The position numbers and the translations under genes were made by a program. The notes under the pieces are model-generated. The model searched no databases. It saw only the letters and a program-made list of their open reading frames with translations, and was not told the origin of the DNA. Of a stretch of DNA of 47,642 bases, positions 31,252 through 40,545 are shown one piece after another; within the stretch, counting starts at the first letter, position 1; each line of letters begins with the position of its first letter. Source of the stretch: Phycisphaeraceae bacterium (GTDB lineage: Bacteria > Planctomycetota > Phycisphaerae > Phycisphaerales > SM1A02); contig JAHBWY010000011.1 in assembly GCA_019636735.1 (NCBI GenBank), positions 1 through 47,642 on the forward strand, written 5' to 3'.

Positions 31252-32493
31252 ATGTTTGGAGTCATTCCCATCGTGGTTGCGGCACTGCTGGTGAACAACC
31301 CCTGGATGGCGGGTCGCGCTGAATCACACTCCGTGGCAGACCTCGGAAGCGCGCCAAGCGGACCCGCTACGGCGGAATCGGATCTCAAGGCCATGGCCAA
31401 TGCCAACAACGCATTTGCCGTGAGACTGTACGGACAGCTTGCGGCCACGGAAGGGAATCTCCTCTTCTCACCCTTCAGCATCTCGGCCGCCATGGCCATG
31501 ACCTACACCGGAGCGCGGGATGACACAGCCGCCGAGATAGCAAGTGCGCTGGGGTTCACCGCAACCCCAGAACAACTGCCTGCCATCTTCAAGAGTCTCA
31601 GCATGGCTGTTCAAGCGGGCGCCAGCAATGACGGAAGCAAGCTGGCCATCGCCAATGGCCTCTGTCTGACCGGCGGGGCGGTAGACAACGACTTCCTGGC
31701 GATCCTGCACAAGCACTTCGACGCCGAGATCTTCTTCGGCAAACTTGCCGAGATCAACGACTGGGTGAGCAAGAAGACCGAAGGCAAGATCGAGAGGATT
31801 CTTGAGGCTCTGTCGCCAAACTCCGTCTGTGTTCTCTTGAACGCCATTTACTTCAAGGGAACCTGGGCCAGCCAGTTCAACCGCGATGCGACCCAAGACG
31901 CCCCGTTCCATCTGGCGACCGGCGAGGAAGTCATGGTGCCACTCATGTATCAGAAGGGGGACTTCAAGCTATTGGAGGAGGACGCATTCCAGGCGATTGC
32001 CATGCCGTACAGTGGCACGACCTTATCCATGGTTCTTATCTTGCCGAAGGCCAAGGGGGGGCTGGTCGCGGTGGAACAGGCGCTGACGGCCGAAACGCTG
32101 GCCCAGTGGCTGGCGGCTATCGACAACCAACCGGAACGCTCGACGGAGGTGTATGTGCCCCGTTTCAAACTGGAGACCGACTTTGACCTGATTCCACCGT
32201 TCAAGGCGCTAGGCATCGAGGATGCGTTCTGCGCGAACACGAACGATTTTCGTGGTATGGGCTGGCCTCCGGGATCGTTGTGGATTTCACAGATCAAGCA
32301 CAAGGTCCTTGTGGAGGTGAATGAAGAGGGCACGGAGGCTGCTGGCGCGACTGCGGTCGAGTTGATAACAAGATGCGTCCGGCGCGAACCGGTGTTCCGG
32401 GCCGATCATCCCTTCGTCTTCCTCATTCGAGACCTTGCGACCGGCAGCATCCTCTTCTGCGGGCGGGTGTCCGATCCCACGGGCAAGAACTAG
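31252..32493 (+). CDS. Secreted serpin 2
   Basis: 413 residues from the ATG at 31252 (AAGGAG upstream). Signal: MFGVIPIVVAALLVNNPWMAG. Standard length without the insertion of serpin 1. Blocks: NLLFSPFSISAAMAMTYTGA, LNAIYFKGTWASQFN, MPYSGTTLSMVLILPKA, hinge NEEGTEAAGATA, then VELITRCVRRE and ADHPFVFLIRD. With the first hinge Glu as P17, P1 is the Arg of ITRC, so a trypsin-like target is expected. Bacterial serpins protect against foreign proteases or act on own ones. Tandem paralogue of 27951-29546 with a different reactive site. Confidence 0.93.
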   Translation: MFGVIPIVVAALLVNNPWMAGRAESHSVADLGSAPSGPATAESDLKAMANANNAFAVRLYGQLAATEGNLLFSPFSISAAMAMTYTGARDDTAAEIASALGFTATPEQLPAIFKSLSMAVQAGASNDGSKLAIANGLCLTGGAVDNDFLAILHKHFDAEIFFGKLAEINDWVSKKTEGKIERILEALSPNSVCVLLNAIYFKGTWASQFNRDATQDAPFHLATGEEVMVPLMYQKGDFKLLEEDAFQAIAMPYSGTTLSMVLILPKAKGGLVAVEQALTAETLAQWLAAIDNQPERSTEVYVPRFKLETDFDLIPPFKALGIEDAFCANTNDFRGMGWPPGSLWISQIKHKVLVEVNEEGTEAAGATAVELITRCVRREPVFRADHPFVFLIRDLATGSILFCGRVSDPTGKN

Positions 32494-32593
32494 GGTGCCC
32501 AACCGCGCATCGGGCAACGGCCAGATCGCGGCGGGTGAAGCCTCCATGACGAAGTGACGCGGCGATCGCGGCGGGCCTCGGCGGGGCAGGGGG

Positions 32594-32638
32594 TTGCAAC
32601 CGGCCCGGCGGTTGGACTAGACTTGCATCATGACGCAA
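32594..32638 (+). promoter_or_regulatory. ars promoter and ArsR operator overlapping the start codon
   Basis: TTGCAA (32594-32599) and TAGACT (32618-32623) are spaced 18 bp. The expected start point falls on or next to the ATG at 32630, so the message may be leaderless. A 16-bp near-palindrome TTGCATCATGACGCAA spans 32623-32638 (two mismatched positions) and covers the start codon, as expected for an autorepressing ArsR. Confidence 0.55.
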
Positions 32639-33022
32639 ATGAGCAATCGACGCCCGGCCACGCCAAGGCAGGCCGCCCGCCGCTGCGGGCCCATTGACGA
32701 CTTCCTTGATCCGGCCCTCTTCAAGGCGCTGTGCGATCCCACGCGGGCGAAGCTGATCGCATGCCTCGCGAAGTGCGGCCGCCCGTGCTCGGTGAGCGAA
32801 GTTGCCGAGTGCTGTTCGGTCGACATGTCTGTTGTCTCTCGTCATCTCGCGCTGATGGCTCGGGCCGGGCTCCTCGAGTCGGTGAAGGAAGGGCGCGTCG
32901 TCCTGTACCGCGTGCGGTTCCACGATGTGGTGGCGGCGCTTCGGGGCCTCGCGGATGCGATCGAGGAGTGCTGCCCCGACCACACCACCGGCGCCTGCGG
33001 AGCATGCTGCCGTGGAAAGTAG
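32630..33022 (+). CDS. arsR: ArsR-family repressor
   Basis: 130 residues. LFKALCDPTRAKLIACLA, CSVSEVAECCSVDMSVVSRH and HLALMARAGLLESVKEGRVV form the ArsR/SmtB winged helix. Cys residues in the recognition-helix region (CSVSEVAECCSVD) and the Cys-rich tail (EECCPD, GACGACC) can bind As(III), releasing DNA. First gene of a five-gene operon. No ribosome site precedes the ATG at 32630; an internal ATG at 32639 (MSNRRP) is possible. The stop overlaps the GTG of arsC. Confidence 0.9.
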   Translation: MTQMSNRRPATPRQAARRCGPIDDFLDPALFKALCDPTRAKLIACLAKCGRPCSVSEVAECCSVDMSVVSRHLALMARAGLLESVKEGRVVLYRVRFHDVVAALRGLADAIEECCPDHTTGACGACCRGK

Positions 33023-33482
33023 ACGACTTCGAGTCCTTTTCCTTTGCACTGGGAACTCATGCCGCAGCCAGATGGCTGAGGGCTGGGCCCGGGCGCTATG
33101 GGCCGACTCGATCGAGCCATTCTCGGCAGGCACGGAGCCAACCGCGCTGAACCGGCTCGCGGTCCAGGCGATGGCCGAGGAGGGCGTCGACATTTCCCAA
33201 CAACGGTCCAAGCGCATCGACGAGCTTGGTGGCCGTTTGTTCGATGTCGTCGTCACGGTGTGCGACTCGGCGCACGAGTCATGTCCAGTCTTTCCGCATG
33301 CAACACGCGTCTTGCATGTCGGCTTCGATGATCCGCCGCGACTCGCGGCCGGCGCAATGACCGACGACGAAGCGCTGCCTCACTATCGCCGCGTGCGCGA
33401 CGAGATCCGACAGTTCGTCGAGTCGCTACCTGATGCGCTGGCGAATCCAGATCCACAGACCACCAAGGAGTCCATGCAATGA
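33012..33482 (+). CDS. arsC: Arsenate reductase, low-molecular-weight phosphatase type
   Basis: 156 residues from the GTG at 33012, inside the end of ars[21 protein letters not shown] holds the P-loop CX5R with the nucleophilic Cys. VVTVCDSAHESCPVFP carries the pair of redox Cys, the arrangement of thioredoxin-coupled ArsC (Staphylococcus pI258 type). HVGFDDPP contains the acid Asp-Pro. Reduces As(V) to As(III) in the cytoplasm. The stop overlaps the arsM start by 4 bp. The C-terminal tail ([12 protein letters not shown]) is slightly longer than usual. Confidence 0.93.
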   Translation: MESRRLRVLFLCTGNSCRSQMAEGWARALWADSIEPFSAGTEPTALNRLAVQAMAEEGVDISQQRSKRIDELGGRLFDVVVTVCDSAHESCPVFPHATRVLHVGFDDPPRLAAGAMTDDEALPHYRRVRDEIRQFVESLPDALANPDPQTTKESMQ

Positions 33483-34444
33483 CCGATCCGAACTCTGCCA
33501 CCAATCACTCCCGAACCTGCTGCTCCGATGATTGCTGCACGCCAGCCGCTTCCGGCACGGCCCATCCCACTGCCCACGAGGTGCGCTCGAAGGTGCGCGA
33601 GGGTTACGCACAGATCGCGGAGGCGGGTTCGTGGTCCGCGGCGCAGTCGTCGACGCACGCTTCATCGTCAGGATGCGGCGCCGGCGGCGGATGCTGCGGT
33701 CCTACGGCCTTCTCGCCCGAGCAGCTCGCTGAGGCCGTCGGCTACTCGAAGGACGAGCTCTCCGCGACCCCTGACGCCGCCAACATGGGACTCTCGTGCG
33801 GCAATCCGACGGCGCTCGCGTCGCTTCGGCCCGGCGAGGTCGTCCTCGACCTCGGTGCCGGCGGCGGCTTCGACTGTTTCGTCGCTGGTCCGAAGGTCGG
33901 TGCGACCGGTCGCGTGATCGGCGTCGACATGACGCCCGAGATGCTCTCGAAGGCGCGCCGCAATGTGGCCATCTATCGCGAGCGATCCGGACTCGACAAT
34001 GTGGAGTTCCGCCTCGGCGAGATCGAGCATCTGCCAGTCGCGGATGCGACCGTCGATGTCGTGATTTCCAACTGCGTGATCAATCTCTCGCCCGACAAGG
34101 CGAGCGTGTGGCGCGAGATCGCGCGCGTGCTCAAGCCGGGCGGGCGGGTCGCGGTGTCAGATCTCGCGCTCCTTCAGCCCCTGCCCGAGGTGGTGCAGCG
34201 CGATGTCGAAGCGCTCGTCGGTTGTGTCGCCGGTGCGGTGCTCGTGGAGGAGATGCGCCAGATGGCCACTGAAGCAGGACTCAAGGACATCGTCCTCACC
34301 TCGAAGTCGCACTACATCGACGCGATGACACGCTGGGAGGATCCGCTCTACCAGCGCATCATGGCGAGCCTGCCCGCGGGCACCAAGATGAGCGACTTCA
34401 TCACGAGCCTCGATGTGAGCGCCAGGAAGGGATCGGGGGCATGA
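33479..34444 (+). CDS. arsM: Arsenite S-adenosylmethionine methyltransferase
   Basis: 321 residues. The Cys-rich N-terminus (TCCSDDCC and [14 protein letters not shown]) precedes the ArsM core [20 protein letters not shown]. The SAM motif is [15 protein letters not shown], then [11 protein letters not shown]. The conserved arsenic-binding Cys residues are in [18 protein letters not shown] and LVGCVAGA. It methylates As(III) stepwise, giving methylated and volatile forms. Extra N-terminal Cys clusters may help capture metal. The start overlaps arsC and the stop overlaps the next gene (ATGA in both), so the proteins are made together. Confidence 0.95.
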   Translation: MTDPNSATNHSRTCCSDDCCTPAASGTAHPTAHEVRSKVREGYAQIAEAGSWSAAQSSTHASSSGCGAGGGCCGPTAFSPEQLAEAVGYSKDELSATPDAANMGLSCGNPTALASLRPGEVVLDLGAGGGFDCFVAGPKVGATGRVIGVDMTPEMLSKARRNVAIYRERSGLDNVEFRLGEIEHLPVADATVDVVISNCVINLSPDKASVWREIARVLKPGGRVAVSDLALLQPLPEVVQRDVEALVGCVAGAVLVEEMRQMATEAGLKDIVLTSKSHYIDAMTRWEDPLYQRIMASLPAGTKMSDFITSLDVSARKGSGA

Positions 34445-34890
34445 GCGCGGCGGACGAGAAGCCGCTGGTCCTCTTCCTCTGCACCGGCAACTCCGCGCGC
34501 AGCATCATGGCCGAAGCGATCCTGCGAGATCGCGCAGGCGATCGCTTCGAGGCCGCGAGCGCGGGCCTTGCGCCGACGGGCCTGGTGAACCCGCTCGCAA
34601 TCGAGGCGCTCCGCGAAATCGGCGTGTCGACGGAGGGCCTGCACTCGAAGCCGTCGAAGATGTTCCTGGGCAGGATCGCCGTTCGCCACGCGATCACCGT
34701 CTGCGAGGCGGCCGACCGATCATGCCCCAAGGTGTTCCCGTTCGCGACTCGGCGCCACTCGTGGCCGTTCGAGGATCCGGCGGCATTCGAGGGCACCGAG
34801 CGTGGGCGGCTGGCGAAGTTCCGCGAGGTGCGCGATGCGATCAGCGCGCGCATCGACGAGTGGCTCGAGTCGGAGCCCGATGGGCCATGA
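34441..34890 (+). CDS. Second low-molecular-weight phosphatase / ArsC-like protein
   Basis: 149 residues. [20 protein letters not shown] gives the CX5R P-loop, with Ala where arsC at 33012 has Cys. [20 protein letters not shown] resembles the second-Cys region and [13 protein letters not shown] has the Asp-Pro acid. The two proteins are only distantly alike, so this is not a recent duplication. Either a second arsenate reductase using another reductant or a phosphatase acting on arsenylated or methylated species; arsenate reductase is more likely from context. Coupled by 4-bp overlaps to arsM and aqpS. Confidence 0.85.
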   Translation: MSAADEKPLVLFLCTGNSARSIMAEAILRDRAGDRFEAASAGLAPTGLVNPLAIEALREIGVSTEGLHSKPSKMFLGRIAVRHAITVCEAADRSCPKVFPFATRRHSWPFEDPAAFEGTERGRLAKFREVRDAISARIDEWLESEPDGP

Positions 34891-35543
34891 ATCGGTTGGT
34901 CGCTGAGTGCTTCGGAACATTCTGCCTCGTCTTCGCGGGGACGGGTGCGATCGTGATCGACCAGACGACTGGCGGCGCCGTGACCCATGTCGGCGTCGCG
35001 TTCACGTTCGGCCTCGTGGTGATGGTGATGATCTACGCGCTGGGCGATGTGTCGGGCGCGCACCTGAACCCGGCGGTGACGATCGGGTTCTGGATCTCGC
35101 GGCGCTTCCGAGGAGCGCAGGTGCCGGGCTATCTCGTGGCCCAACTGATGGGAGCGTTCGCCGCCTCGCTCCTCCTGAGCGCGCTCTTTCCTGCGAACGA
35201 GACGCTCGGTGCCACGATCCCCGCGGGTTCAGCGATGCAATCTCTTGTTCTCGAGGCTGTGCTGACGCTGATCCTCATGCTGGTCATCCTGCGCGTGTCG
35301 AGCGGTCCGAAGGAGATCGGCATCATGGCAGGGATCGCCATCGGCGGTGTGGTCGGGCTCGAGGCGATGTTCGCCGGTCCGATCAGCGGCGCGTCGATGA
35401 ATCCGGCGAGATCGATAGCGCCGGCCATCGTGGCTGGGAGCGCCAGCTTCCTCTGGATCTACATCGTTGGGCCACTTGCGGGTGCCGCTGCGGCCGTCGG
35501 CGTGGCGCGCGCCATCGCGAAGCCGGGTGCAAGTCACGCTTGA
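34887..35543 (+). CDS. aqpS: Aquaglyceroporin, AqpS-like (MIP family)
   Basis: 218 residues from the ATG at 34887 (ATGA overlap). Six helices and both NPA boxes are present: [13 protein letters not shown] and [14 protein letters not shown]-terminus [18 protein letters not shown]. In Sinorhizobium, AqpS in an ars operon lets As(III) made by ArsC leave the cell down its gradient, replacing ArsB. The same logic fits here because no ArsB or Acr3 gene is found inside the operon. Methylated arsenicals from ArsM are a further possible cargo. A truncated recombinase cassette begins only ~24 bp after the stop on the other strand. Confidence 0.92.
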   Translation: MNRLVAECFGTFCLVFAGTGAIVIDQTTGGAVTHVGVAFTFGLVVMVMIYALGDVSGAHLNPAVTIGFWISRRFRGAQVPGYLVAQLMGAFAASLLLSALFPANETLGATIPAGSAMQSLVLEAVLTLILMLVILRVSSGPKEIGIMAGIAIGGVVGLEAMFAGPISGASMNPARSIAPAIVAGSASFLWIYIVGPLAGAAAAVGVARAIAKPGASHA

Positions 35544-35567
35544 ATATCGAAGCCCATTCCGCTCGCC

Positions 35568-36476
<909 letters not shown>

Positions 36477-36480
<4 letters not shown>

Positions 36481-36995
36481 GCGTGCGCTCCGACCTTCGA
36501 CTTGGTGAGCCCGAAGAAAAGCAGGCCGTTCCAGTGCGAGCCGGTGATCGCGTGGGCCACGGCGCTCAGCGAGCGGTAGATCTCGCCTTCGTACTCGAAT
36601 CCGTTGGGCAGGACGGTGACCTTGAAGTCGCGACCCTTGAAGCGGCGCGTGAGCAGCGAGCCCGGTGGCGGCACTCGATCGTCGCGATGGACTGTGATCG
36701 GCGCGGTGACCGCACCGTGGGCCAGCGTCGGCGGCGGCGATGGTGGGGGACGAAGGCGCAGATCGGCGTCACGAGCCAACTCGCGGGCCAGCGCTCGCGA
36801 GCGCTCGACCGCCCTCGCCGCGAGGTCGCCCTCCGCGAGCGCTTGAATCCGCCACGCCACGCGGCGAAAGAGCCACTGCTTGTTGCCCGAGCGGGCGGGC
36901 TCGCCGAAGACCTCGGTGTATTGCTTCTGGAGCTGCCCGACGGTCATGCGCTCGAGGGCGGCGATCTGCTTGGGAATCGTCTCGGTGGTGCTCAT
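36477..36995 (-). CDS. DUF2924 protein, second cassette
   Basis: 172 residues. IAALERMTVGQLQKQYTEVF, NKQWLFRRVAWRIQALAEG and, at the end, GSLLTRRFKGRDFKVTVLP, YRSLSAVAHAITGSHWNGL and FFGL give the full DUF2924 pattern. Compared with the copy at 11353-11967 it lacks the CGPR repeat and has a Pro-rich linker (RPPPSPPPTLA). It is coupled by 4-bp overlaps to the small gene before it and to the recombinase after it. Probably intact even though its recombinase partner is not. Confidence 0.87.
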
Positions 36996-37246
36996 GCGTG
37001 CTCTCCGGCCTTGGGCCCGATTCGAACGGGCGGTCCGGCCAGTGGCACACTGAGCCTCAAACCCGCCGAGAGTGCAAGTCCGTCAACGGCAGGATCTTCA
37101 GACTGTTGGGGCGGCTCCGCCCGGGCTGCAATGGCCCGCGCGATTCCGCTGGCGATGATCGCGGCGAGTTCACTCCGGCGCTGGCACGCCGACATGGTGG
37201 TCACGCGCGATGTCCTCGGACGCGTGAGTCCGCTGATTCCGTGCAT
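36992..37246 (-). CDS. Small first protein of the second recombinase cassette
   Basis: 84 residues. GGAAGGA lies 6-7 bp before the ATG on the minus strand. CQRRSELAAIIASGIARAIA and GLALSAGLRLSVPLAG align with the small protein at 11147-11353. The stop overlaps the DUF2924 start (ATGA). Finding the same small frame in the same place in both cassettes supports it as a real gene; function unknown. Confidence 0.65.
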   Translation of the reverse strand: MHGISGLTRPRTSRVTTMSACQRRSELAAIIASGIARAIAARAEPPQQSEDPAVDGLALSAGLRLSVPLAGPPVRIGPKAGEHA

Positions 37247-37339
37247 GGGGATGTCCTTCCGCCCCCGCTGTCAACGGGCGGGTGGCATCCCTCTACATCT
37301 GCAGCAGAGAGGAGATCGTCGCGTGGCGCGCCGGAATCC

Positions 37340-37405
37340 GCCGAGATCGGGGGCCGCGAGCGTCTTGGCGGCGTGCTGGAGAGCTACTTTCGGCGCGTCG
37401 CGTAG
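37340..37405 (+). pseudogene. Last 22 codons of an integrase-core transposase
   Basis: AEIGGRERLGGVLESYFRR and the stop match AEIGCRERLGGVLKHYFRR at 8148-8213 (minus). No other part of the gene is left. It lies ~95 bp upstream of the second cassette. Confidence 0.65.
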
Positions 37406-37501
37406 CGACCGGGCGACCGTGAATCATTCACTCTTCGGTCGAGATCCTGTGATTTGACCGAGTGCGAATACTTGACCTCGATGGCTGTCACGATTGAGCA
37501 T

Positions 37502-37831
37502 TCATTGGTAAGTACTTGCCCAGTACGACTTCGACACACGGCCGGAAGAGTCTGTCCAAAGATAGAGCATTGCCGAGCCGCCCTTCACGTTCCAATGCCA
37601 CTTGTTCCCGTCCGTGTGGGTACCCTCGCTTCCGAGCATCGTCTGAGCTTCTGCCAAGGACAGTGCGCTTGGATCCTTGCGGACCGTCTCGTAGACACCC
37701 CACGCGATATCCGCATTCGCTGCCGAATCGGGCATGGCCATTTCCGTGGAACGGGAGGAACAACCCCCTGCAATGAGAGACAGGAGCAGGGCAAACATAG
37801 AACTCGCGCCGTGGTTGGTCTTGCTACGCAT
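37502..37831 (-). CDS. Small lipoprotein next to the mini-RHS gene
   Basis: 109 residues from the ATG at 37831. Signal ASSMFALLLSLIAGGC with lipobox IAGGC. The mature part: ADIAWGVYETVRKDPSALSL, then AEAQTMLGSEG, WHWNVKGGSAMLYLWTDSSG and a Tyr/Trp-rich end. The helix-then-strands order is similar to BamE/SmpA-like lipoproteins, as for 7578-8018. It lies ~100 bp downstream of the mini-RHS/HExxH gene on the same strand, the place of an immunity protein; a periplasmic lipoprotein could protect against a secreted peptidase, but this is inference. Confidence 0.6.
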   Translation of the reverse strand: MRSKTNHGASSMFALLLSLIAGGCSSRSTEMAMPDSAANADIAWGVYETVRKDPSALSLAEAQTMLGSEGTHTDGNKWHWNVKGGSAMLYLWTDSSGRVSKSYWASTYQ

Positions 37832-37932
37832 ACGGAAGCCATAGCTCACATCATAGCTACTTGGGATTTCACATTGACTCGCCCCTCGGCATCCCAGACG
37901 ACCTGCCTTGGCACCCATTTCAGGGGCACGGA

Positions 37933-38802
37933 TCACCAATTCGGATCCACGACCGGTTTCACGAGGTTGGGGTCGCCATAACCTGGCGGGCGAGCCGGGA
38001 ATCCCTTCTCTCGACGCAGTTCCTGCTCTACATCCACCGGAGTCACTTCATGCGGCGGGATATCACCTTGGCGTACGGGCCTACCCGGCGCGACCTGCGT
38101 TCCGTGGTTGAAGTGCAATAGATGACCGCACAGTTCGTGACCAAGGACCACCCAATCTGGTACCGGACTCCATTTGTCGTTCGGAGTGGGACGTTCAAGG
38201 AATCGACGCCGAGGGTCCCAGGGGACCTCGCCAGGCGTTCCCGGGCCTGGCGCAGGCGGACCATACTGTCCTGGCGGAAGCAGCGTCGGATTCTCGTCTC
38301 CAGGACGATCGGGGACGGTATGAGGAGGTTGGGCCGGAGCAAAACGTATTCGGTTGTCAAAGCTATTAGTGATCAGCTCGAACAAGCACTTACACCCTGC
38401 GCTGGGATTGCACCGAGCCTTGGGGCTGAGTACGACCCTGCCATCAGACTCCACTTTCACTTCGGGGCACAGCGCGAGAAGTGCGGTCTCGACTCGACTT
38501 CGGAACCCGTTGTCATCTTGGTTTGACGTTCCCCGAGGGACGACAAGTCGAAGTTTCAGTCCGGAAGGATCCGAGAAACGGATGGGAGCCGATCGTACTG
38601 CCTGATATAGGTTCATCCCATCTGAGTAGGCCTGAGAAGGAGTTGCGATCTGTGCTCCGCTCCCAATACGGGGCGACGTTCCCAAGGGATCTCGCTCGAT
38701 CCACCGCCCTTTGCTCGGGTCGTAGGATCGCGCGTGAGCGCAAGGCACGAACCATGCGAGCAAAGCCATCATGATTAGAAGCATTCGTAGGGAGCAGGTC
38801 AT
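37933..38802 (-). CDS. Mini-RHS protein with signal peptide and HExxH domain
   Basis: 289 residues from the ATG at 38802 (AAAGGA 8 bp upstream). Signal: MLLIMMALLAWFVPCAHA. Directly after it comes only the end of an RHS core, YDPSKGRWIERDPLG and NLYQAVRSAPIRFSDPSGL, instead of the long cage. The C-terminal domain shares with the left-edge RHS protein the pattern LLALCPEVKVESDGRVVLSP, Cys-x-Cys-LFELI and a zincin motif (VLGHELCGHLLHF against LWHELVHAW). With Sec export and no cage, it may be a free-standing secreted effector or a tip fragment later recombined onto a full RHS gene. Peptidase activity is inferred. Confidence 0.78.
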   Translation of the reverse strand: MTCSLRMLLIMMALLAWFVPCAHARSYDPSKGRWIERDPLGTSPRIGSGAQIATPSQAYSDGMNLYQAVRSAPIRFSDPSGLKLRLVVPRGTSNQDDNGFRSRVETALLALCPEVKVESDGRVVLSPKARCNPSAGCKCLFELITNSFDNRIRFAPAQPPHTVPDRPGDENPTLLPPGQYGPPAPGPGTPGEVPWDPRRRFLERPTPNDKWSPVPDWVVLGHELCGHLLHFNHGTQVAPGRPVRQGDIPPHEVTPVDVEQELRREKGFPARPPGYGDPNLVKPVVDPNW

Positions 38803-38872
38803 GGTTGTGGTCCTTTCCGCGCGGGAGCTTCGATGAGTCGTCCTGGAGTGGACAAGGGTAGGCACCGTGCGT

Positions 38873-40006
38873 CTACGGTTGCGGTGATCGGTTCGCTTCG
38901 AGCCGGCGCTGATTCTCGCGGTTGATCTTCTCGATCTCCGCGAGACGGCTGAGAACATCGTCATGGCTGGTGTGCCGCCGGTGTTCGTAGTAGCGATCAA
39001 GCGGGTCATTACGACGGCCGAAGTAGCGCGAGGCTTCCTGAGCTGTGAAGAGTTGATGGGCTCGCTGCTCTGAAAGGACGAGCAGGTTTCTGAAGATGTC
39101 CCGGTTCTCGGGAAAGCACACGCGTGCGAGGAGCAGGTCCTCCTCCGCCCGGGTCCACTCGCCCATCTCACGAAAGTACCCGGCGCGCTGCTGCAGATAG
39201 ACGCCGAGCGTCTGCCGCGCAGTCAAGGTCGTCAGATCCGAGCCGACCTCGATCGCCCTGGACGAGACATCGAAGTCGGTTCGGTAGGACTCATCGGGTG
39301 GAGTTGAGAACGATCCTTCACCGCCGGCGGCAGTGGTTGTAGTCGCCTCAAGATTGAATCTCTTGGTGCCGTCATCCCACCGGCACCACATATGGTCAGC
39401 AGCAACCACCGCCTTCAATGGCCAGCCGAGACGCCGGGCGACCGCCATGTAAAGGACAGGCATGTTCGAGCATGTGCCGCGTTTCGTGTCGATCAACCCG
39501 GGCACGAACAAGTCCGCGTGATTGCTCATGCGCACATCGCGGGTGTAGGCAATCCCGATGTCCGTGCTCGCGAGCGCGATCGCCATGCTTCCTGCGCGCC
39601 AGATGTCAGGATCGGCGGCGTAGGCGGGGGATGTTCGGGCTGCATCCGACTCGCCGATACGAATCCCGGCACCGATGCGCTGAGCCCATGCGTCGACCAG
39701 CCCTGAATATCGAGCCATGTCGAGGTCGGCGAGCTCGGGCACGCCCCGCGCCACGATCATGTTCATGACGAGCGGGTCCATCGCGCTCAGATCAGCATCA
39801 GACATCGCGACCAAGTCGCGCGCCGACAACTTGGCGAAGTCCTGGATCGAGGGCAATGACTCTCGCTTACCGCGGTCAGATTGCGCTGCAGAGGTCGTCG
39901 TGGAGGAAGCAATCGAGTTGGGCGATCTATCGGGCCAACTCGTGACGATCATGACCGTGACGAGCCCTCCCGAGGCCGCGAGCAGCGCCCCCAGCTTGAG
40001 CAACAT
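38873..40006 (-). CDS. Membrane-anchored transglutaminase-like (SirB1-type) protein with TPR-like tail
   Basis: 377 residues from MLLKLGALLAASGGLVTVMI (signal anchor; ATG at 40006). The frame is open upstream to 40411 without a ribosome site; a start ~20 codons earlier is possible. The catalytic block is RGTCSNMPVLYMAVARRLGW (Cys), VVAADHMWCRW (His) and KRFNLEAT (Glu/Asn), as in transglutaminase-like/SirB1 domains. The C-terminal ~110 residues (LGVYLQQRAGYFREMGEW, AEEDLLLARVCFPENRDI) look like TPR helices. Such proteins can be peptidases or inactive scaffolds. It precedes the mini-RHS gene by 70 bp on the same strand. Confidence 0.75.
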   Translation of the reverse strand: MLLKLGALLAASGGLVTVMIVTSWPDRSPNSIASSTTTSAAQSDRGKRESLPSIQDFAKLSARDLVAMSDADLSAMDPLVMNMIVARGVPELADLDMARYSGLVDAWAQRIGAGIRIGESDAARTSPAYAADPDIWRAGSMAIALASTDIGIAYTRDVRMSNHADLFVPGLIDTKRGTCSNMPVLYMAVARRLGWPLKAVVAADHMWCRWDDGTKRFNLEATTTTAAGGEGSFSTPPDESYRTDFDVSSRAIEVGSDLTTLTARQTLGVYLQQRAGYFREMGEWTRAEEDLLLARVCFPENRDIFRNLLVLSEQRAHQLFTAQEASRYFGRRNDPLDRYYEHRRHTSHDDVLSRLAEIEKINRENQRRLEANRSPQP

Positions 40007-40545
40007 GCGAGGCCGCGTGGACGGCGTCGATCCAGCCGATGTTTTCACCCGGCGAGAGCCCACGATCAGGAGCTTATCCGCTCGCGAGCAGTTCGAAGTC
40101 GGCCATCGGACGAACCTCAGCTGTGAAATCCAAGCATGCCCAGAACGAAGTCCATTCTGATCGGGACCCCGATCCCGAAATCCTGTTAACGGAGAGTTGG
40201 AGAGCGCGAGAGTCTGGGGTACTTTTGCAGCGCGGCGGTCCGTTGCGATCGGGCCCCTCAACTCTCGCTTCAAAGCCGAGAGCGCAGCCCCCTCGCCACG
40301 GGTCGCGACGGGGCAAAAGTGCATTTTTCCGGCTGTAAACGACACGGCCCGCCCCAACTTTGGGCGGGCCGTTGAACTCCGTATCCACAACCAATACGAA
40401 CCGTTTCTCACTGTTCAATGTCGCAATTTTGGACTGAAAAGGCTGGTTTACGCGCGACGGTGCCCCGAGACGACCTGAACTGGCCGCCGAACCCGACGGG
40501 GGGTGTTGACGTACCAACTCGGCGGCCGATATACTCCCCCGCAGT
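40007..40545. other. Intergenic region between transglutaminase-like gene and metal operon
   Basis: Contains a perfect 11-bp hairpin ACGGCCCGCCC / GGGCGGGCCGT (40344-40354 with 40362-40372) and smaller stems near 40258-40285. On neither strand does a T run follow, so it is not a clear terminator. The right end holds the metal-operon promoter. No gene is supported. Confidence 0.5.
40506..40545 (+). promoter_or_regulatory. Sigma70-like promoter of the heavy-metal efflux operon, near leaderless
   Basis: TTGACG (40506-40511), 18-bp spacer, TATACT (40530-40535). The ATG lies 10 nt after the -10 box, leaving a leader of about 3 nt or none, with no ribosome site. The spacer contains CGGCGGCCG, not a MerR-type long dyad. 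Confidence 0.6.

Noticed and set aside
40344..40372. Strong 11-bp hairpin as a third copy of the structured RNA
   Set aside because: It lacks CCCTCTACTTC, the 7-bp stem and the 14-nt spacer seen at 1853-1933 and 7298-7378.
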